Source: Protaetia brevitarsis
Taxonomy: Eukaryota; Arthropoda; Insecta; Coleoptera; Scarabaeidae
DNA length: 64,000 nucleotides
Direction of reading: 5' to 3'
Assembly (NCBI GenBank): GCA_004143645.1
Contig: RXPK01000157.1
Location: 288,423-352,422 of the forward strand
In this document: piece after piece, positions 60,801 through 64,000 of the stretch
How positions within the stretch are numbered: position 1 is the first letter of the stretch
How the letters are laid out: every line of letters starts with the position of its first letter
Made by a program: the position numbers and the translations under genes
The notes under the pieces: generated by a model
The model's input: the letters and a program-made list of their open reading frames with translations, nothing else
The model's database searches: none
What the model was told of the DNA's origin: nothing

Positions 60801-61170
60801 TCTTGTGGCAGCAAAAGTTATTAAACGGTGAGTTTTCTTCATGATCGAATTTACATTAGTAATTTATTGAGATACTTTTCATTTTAGTTTCATTTTACAT
60901 GCAAAGAAAACCGGGTTTGTGGTCGAGCATGATTTTATAATGGCAACCTATTTAGCAGATAGGGTTATAGTGTTTGAAGGTGTACCTTCTGTCAGTACTG
61001 TCGCTCACACCCCGCAAACGTTATTAGCTGGCATGAATCGGTTCTTGGAATTACTGGGCATAACATTCAGAAGAGATCCTAATAATTTCAGACCTAGAAT
61101 AAATAAGCAAGAATCTGTAAAAGATGTTGAACAGAAAAGGGCTGGGCAGTATTTCTTTTTGGAGGACTGA
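57857..61170 (+). CDS. ABCE1: ATP-binding cassette subfamily E member 1 (RNase L inhibitor/pixie)
   Basis: Exons 57857-58069, 58133-58348, 58396-58603, 58667-58853, 60108-60827, 60888-61170: 1,827 nt, 608 residues, the normal length. ABCE1 splits 80S ribosomes after termination together with eRF1/Pelota. It has an N-terminal two-cluster 4Fe-4S domain (CKPKRCRQECKKSCP and CIGCGICVKKCPFEAI), then NBD1 with Walker A GTNGIGKST, signature LSGGELQRF and Walker B IFMFDEPSSYLD, a hinge, and NBD2 with GENGTGKTT, LSGGELQRV and VYLVDEPSAYLD. The H-loops VVEHDLSVLDY and VVEHDFIMATY are present. All joins keep phase and no residue needed for function appears to be missing. The start ATG at 57857 (MSRRK) fits relatives. 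Confidence 0.97.
58854..60107 (+). other. Long ABCE1 intron, no gene seen
   Basis: A 1,254-nt AT-rich intron between Walker B of NBD1 and its H-loop; codon AAA is split 2+1. Short frames on both strands show no family resemblance. Confidence 0.65.
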
Positions 61171-63489
61171 GGTAGATACATGGATAGAGCAGGATTCTTG
61201 GTGTTGTTCACATGTTGATGGATACTCTGAATCTTTGGTTTTTGATTTGGTTGGTTATATATTTATAACTGTAAACACATGTATATCTTATATGTAACCA
61301 AATCCGATTAATACATATTTTATAAAAGCCTCTAATAACTTTTTTTAGAATCTAGTTTATATTTAACAGATTTTCAGCAAAACGAAGATACCTGTAAAAA
61401 AAATAACATAACCAGCGATTATTTTTCTTACTACCTGGAAATTAGGCGTTACAAATGTCTATAGCTTTTTTAAGTTAGCAAGTGATCTCCGTCATCATTA
61501 GTGACGTATTTTTAATACGTGATTTTTCTTACAATAACATTATGTAGATGTATCTTCTCTTTTGCTCTACTTGCATATGGTTGCCTAGAAGACCAAAAAA
61601 TAAGCCTAACTTATCATTACAGTAATTTTTGGGATGCGATAAACTCATATTTTAGTGTCTCCAGTGTTTATACCACCATCTAAGCAAGAAATTTCGGTTG
61701 CGTAGTTTTTAGATTTTGTGAGAAATTATATGAAATGATTTGTGGTAGAAAAAAAGGGGATAATTAAAAATGTGGCATTGCGTTGCTATTTTATTCGAAA
61801 TAGAATGCAAAAGAAATGTAATAGATACTCATTACTACTTTCATCATCAAATAGCCCTGCCAGGACTTTTTTATAAAAAAAAATGATACTTATGGGTAAA
61901 GTTTATTGATTTATTTTTGGTGGAAAGCAAAAGTCTTCTCTGTATAAGACGTAATTTATTGTTACATGTTTGGTTAAAGACTAAACGTTTTAATCTTATC
62001 ATTTGCCGCAAAATATCGTTTTTTAAAACTAAAGCTATTAACTCCTGAAGCTTTCTGAAGCAAATACGATTTTGTATTATATACAGAGTGATAAAAAATT
62101 AACTGTTTGAGGTCTACAATAAAAAGTTGATTTCATTGTGCAGTTAGCACATTGGATGTTTTTTGTTTTGTTGGTTATGTTTAATGTTTACATTTAACAC
62201 GCAGATCAAATACATATGTATATGTAATAGATACAAAGCGTACTCGTATATACTTTATTTATGAAAAGCTAAATAATTAAAATTCATTCTAAACCCCGCG
62301 CTCCACCTGAAGGTACTACACGAGGCTACCTATTGTAAGTACTATATGGATTCCATAACAATTGAAATGTTCCTACTCTAATTAAATAATTTTTCGTATG
62401 ATTATTAATAATAACAAAAATATAATAAATGGGTCAGCTGTCAGTTGTTTGCATCCACGGAACGACTTTAGTTATCTTTTAGCATTCGCCAAGGAGTAAG
62501 GGAAAACCAGGGAAAAACCATACTCTGGGAGCAGGAGCTTGGGAAGTAGTCCCAGACCTTGCTACTGATAGCCAGCAAATTATTATTATTATCATCTTTC
62601 TGTGCTTGAAAGAGGCAGCTTCCATGTCCCCTGAATTCTGACAGCCATGCTGTCTTCAGGTAGCTGCTCAGTTATTGGCACATCTTAAAGTTGTCTCTTC
62701 CAGCAGCAAAAGGATGGATCAACGCTAGATACTGAAGCTTACTCGCATACTGATAGCATTATAGCATATAGCATAGGTGCAAGATTCGCAAGCATGTCGC
62801 AAGTGAATGTAATGAATATCTGCGAAATGCATAACGACGCATTTTGGTACCAATTTAGGTAATAGCAATTTATTACTAGGATTAATTGAATTTTATTGAT
62901 GTGACGGCACAACGCAAATTTGCTACAAGTTCAACGTTGAACGGTCGTTCAGTTGAACAACTGGTTTTGGTACAACCGGCCCTATACTTTCATTAAACTC
63001 CGGACAGTTTTAGTTGGTCACGCTGTCTATAATAGTTACTTTAATACGTTTCTGTTGAAGTTACTAAATGTAATTATGGGAAATTTAAATTTGACTACTT
63101 GGGATATTATCATTATTATGCCTTTATATAATTAAAATGTGTTAGTACTAAAAATATCATAAACTTGAAAGGTATCTTTAATTTTTAGGATTTATATTTT
63201 AAATTTAATAGTTGAAATTAAAAAAAAATATATCTCTTTTAATTACGATATTACAAAGCGAAGTCAATACCAGTCTATATTTTGTTACTTATCAAAATTA
63301 CAAATTAGAATATATGATATTTTGAGAGCATTTTTTTTCTATTTCTTTATTTCGGTTATAATTCCGGTGTGATTCCGGCTTTCGGCTTATCCGTCCGGCA
63401 TGTCAACAGTCTATCACGTTACCAGTTAACCTCAAAGTCAATACATTTGATTTCTACAAGATTATTTAAAAAGTTAAATTTAACGTATA
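61171..63489. other. Intergenic region between ABCE1 and ATP23
   Basis: 2.3 kb with no recognised gene. A GC-richer block near 62440-62750 (GGGAAAACCAGGGAAAAACC, then TATTATTATTATCATC) may be a repeat fragment, but I cannot name it. The promoter of ATP23 should lie at the right edge. Confidence 0.5.
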
Positions 63490-64000
63490 ATGACAGTAGT
63501 AGGAGGAGAAGGAACTGAAAATCCACAAAAGAGTAATAGCAGTGAAGCACATAGCGACAACCCAGAAGGTGGTGCAGAATGGGGTTACGATTTATATCCA
63601 GAGAGAAGAGGAAAAAAAGCAACGGGCATTGAAGGATTTTTGAGAGGACGCGGTTATATAGATAAAATTAAATGTGAGAGAAATGTTTATACCTGTATTA
63701 AAGAGAGTCCACTGGTGAAGTTAATGATGAATGCTCTTAAAAGTTCGGGATGTGCTATTGACATTCGAAGACATATTGCTTGTGAGGAATGCAGTCCTAC
63801 TGTAAGTGGTGGATACGATCCTGTGTTGAATCAGATAGTTGTGTGCCAAAATACTGCTACCAGGAAAGGTCTCGTTCAGGGTGTGTTAACACATGAGATG
63901 ATACACATGTTTGATTATTGTCGGAATGAGTTGGACTTCAAAAACATTGATCATTTAGCTTGTACTGAGATTAGAGCAGCTAATTTAACACACTGCAGTT
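63490..64000 (+). CDS. ATP23: Mitochondrial inner membrane protease ATP23, 5' part
   Basis: A single open frame of 170 codons runs from ATG 63490 to the window end without a stop or intron. ATP23 (XRCC6BP1/KUB3; peptidase family M76) is a zinc metalloprotease of the mitochondrial intermembrane space that matures Atp6 in yeast. The metal motif HEMIH sits in LTHEMIHMFDYC near residue 138. Before it come the conserved CEECSPTVSGGYDP and QIVVCQN blocks, and after it CTEIRAANL. The N-terminal 30 residues are polar and variable. The missing 3' part should hold about 70 residues. The gene is clear from the M76 signature. Confidence 0.93.
   Translation, partial: MTVVGGEGTENPQKSNSSEAHSDNPEGGAEWGYDLYPERRGKKATGIEGFLRGRGYIDKIKCERNVYTCIKESPLVKLMMNALKSSGCAIDIRRHIACEECSPTVSGGYDPVLNQIVVCQNTATRKGLVQGVLTHEMIHMFDYCRNELDFKNIDHLACTEIRAANLTHCS

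Noticed and set aside
62953..63135. 60-codon ORF upstream of ATP23
   Set aside because: Hydrophobic, low-complexity, no conserved motif and no sign of splicing into ATP23, which has its own good ATG at 63490.

Overview
This window is nuclear DNA from an insect. It is AT-rich, with canonical GT-AG introns mostly 50-70 nt long, conserved animal housekeeping genes, and Ty3/gypsy, LINE, PIF/Harbinger-like and foldback/MITE sequences. A beetle or another holometabolous insect fits, but the order is a guess.

Layout. 1604-30648 (+): the 3' part of a lemur-type kinase gene (LMTK family), with a kinase domain, a very long acidic tail and a conserved C-terminus. One of its introns (9816-22748) has swollen to about 13 kb through nested transposons: an old foldback element was split by a LINE, and the LINE was split by a Ty3/gypsy LTR element on the minus strand. 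35252-44014 (-): complete condensin I subunit NCAPG in 15 coding exons. 45954-46274 (-): SERP1/RAMP4. 47716-48320 (+): a small four-exon gene I do not recognise, with a candidate PP1-docking motif. 48791-56811 (+): complete POLR3A in 24 coding exons. 56928-57410 (-): prefoldin subunit 1. 57857-61170 (+): complete ABCE1. 63490 to the window end (+): the start of ATP23.

The genes do not form one pathway, but several serve gene expression and proteostasis: tRNA/5S transcription (POLR3A), ribosome recycling (ABCE1), actin/tubulin folding (PFDN1), ER translocon stress (SERP1) and mitochondrial proteolysis (ATP23). POLR3A and PFDN1 converge, with poly(A) signals that predict overlapping 3' ends. 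PFDN1 and ABCE1 diverge from a 446-bp spacer.

Most interesting points. (1) Downstream of its integrase, the gypsy element carries an open frame for a TARG1/OARD1-type macrodomain, a predicted ADP-ribosyl hydrolase. Its two LTRs look identical, so the insertion is young. (2) The LMTK protein departs from consensus at several catalytic positions, carries a run of five YxN motifs resembling Grb2/Drk SH2 docking sites, and has a repeated helical motif in its giant tail. (3) There is a perfect 84-bp-arm hairpin at 47181-47352. Three frame breaks in the LMTK tail are unexplained and may be sequence errors.
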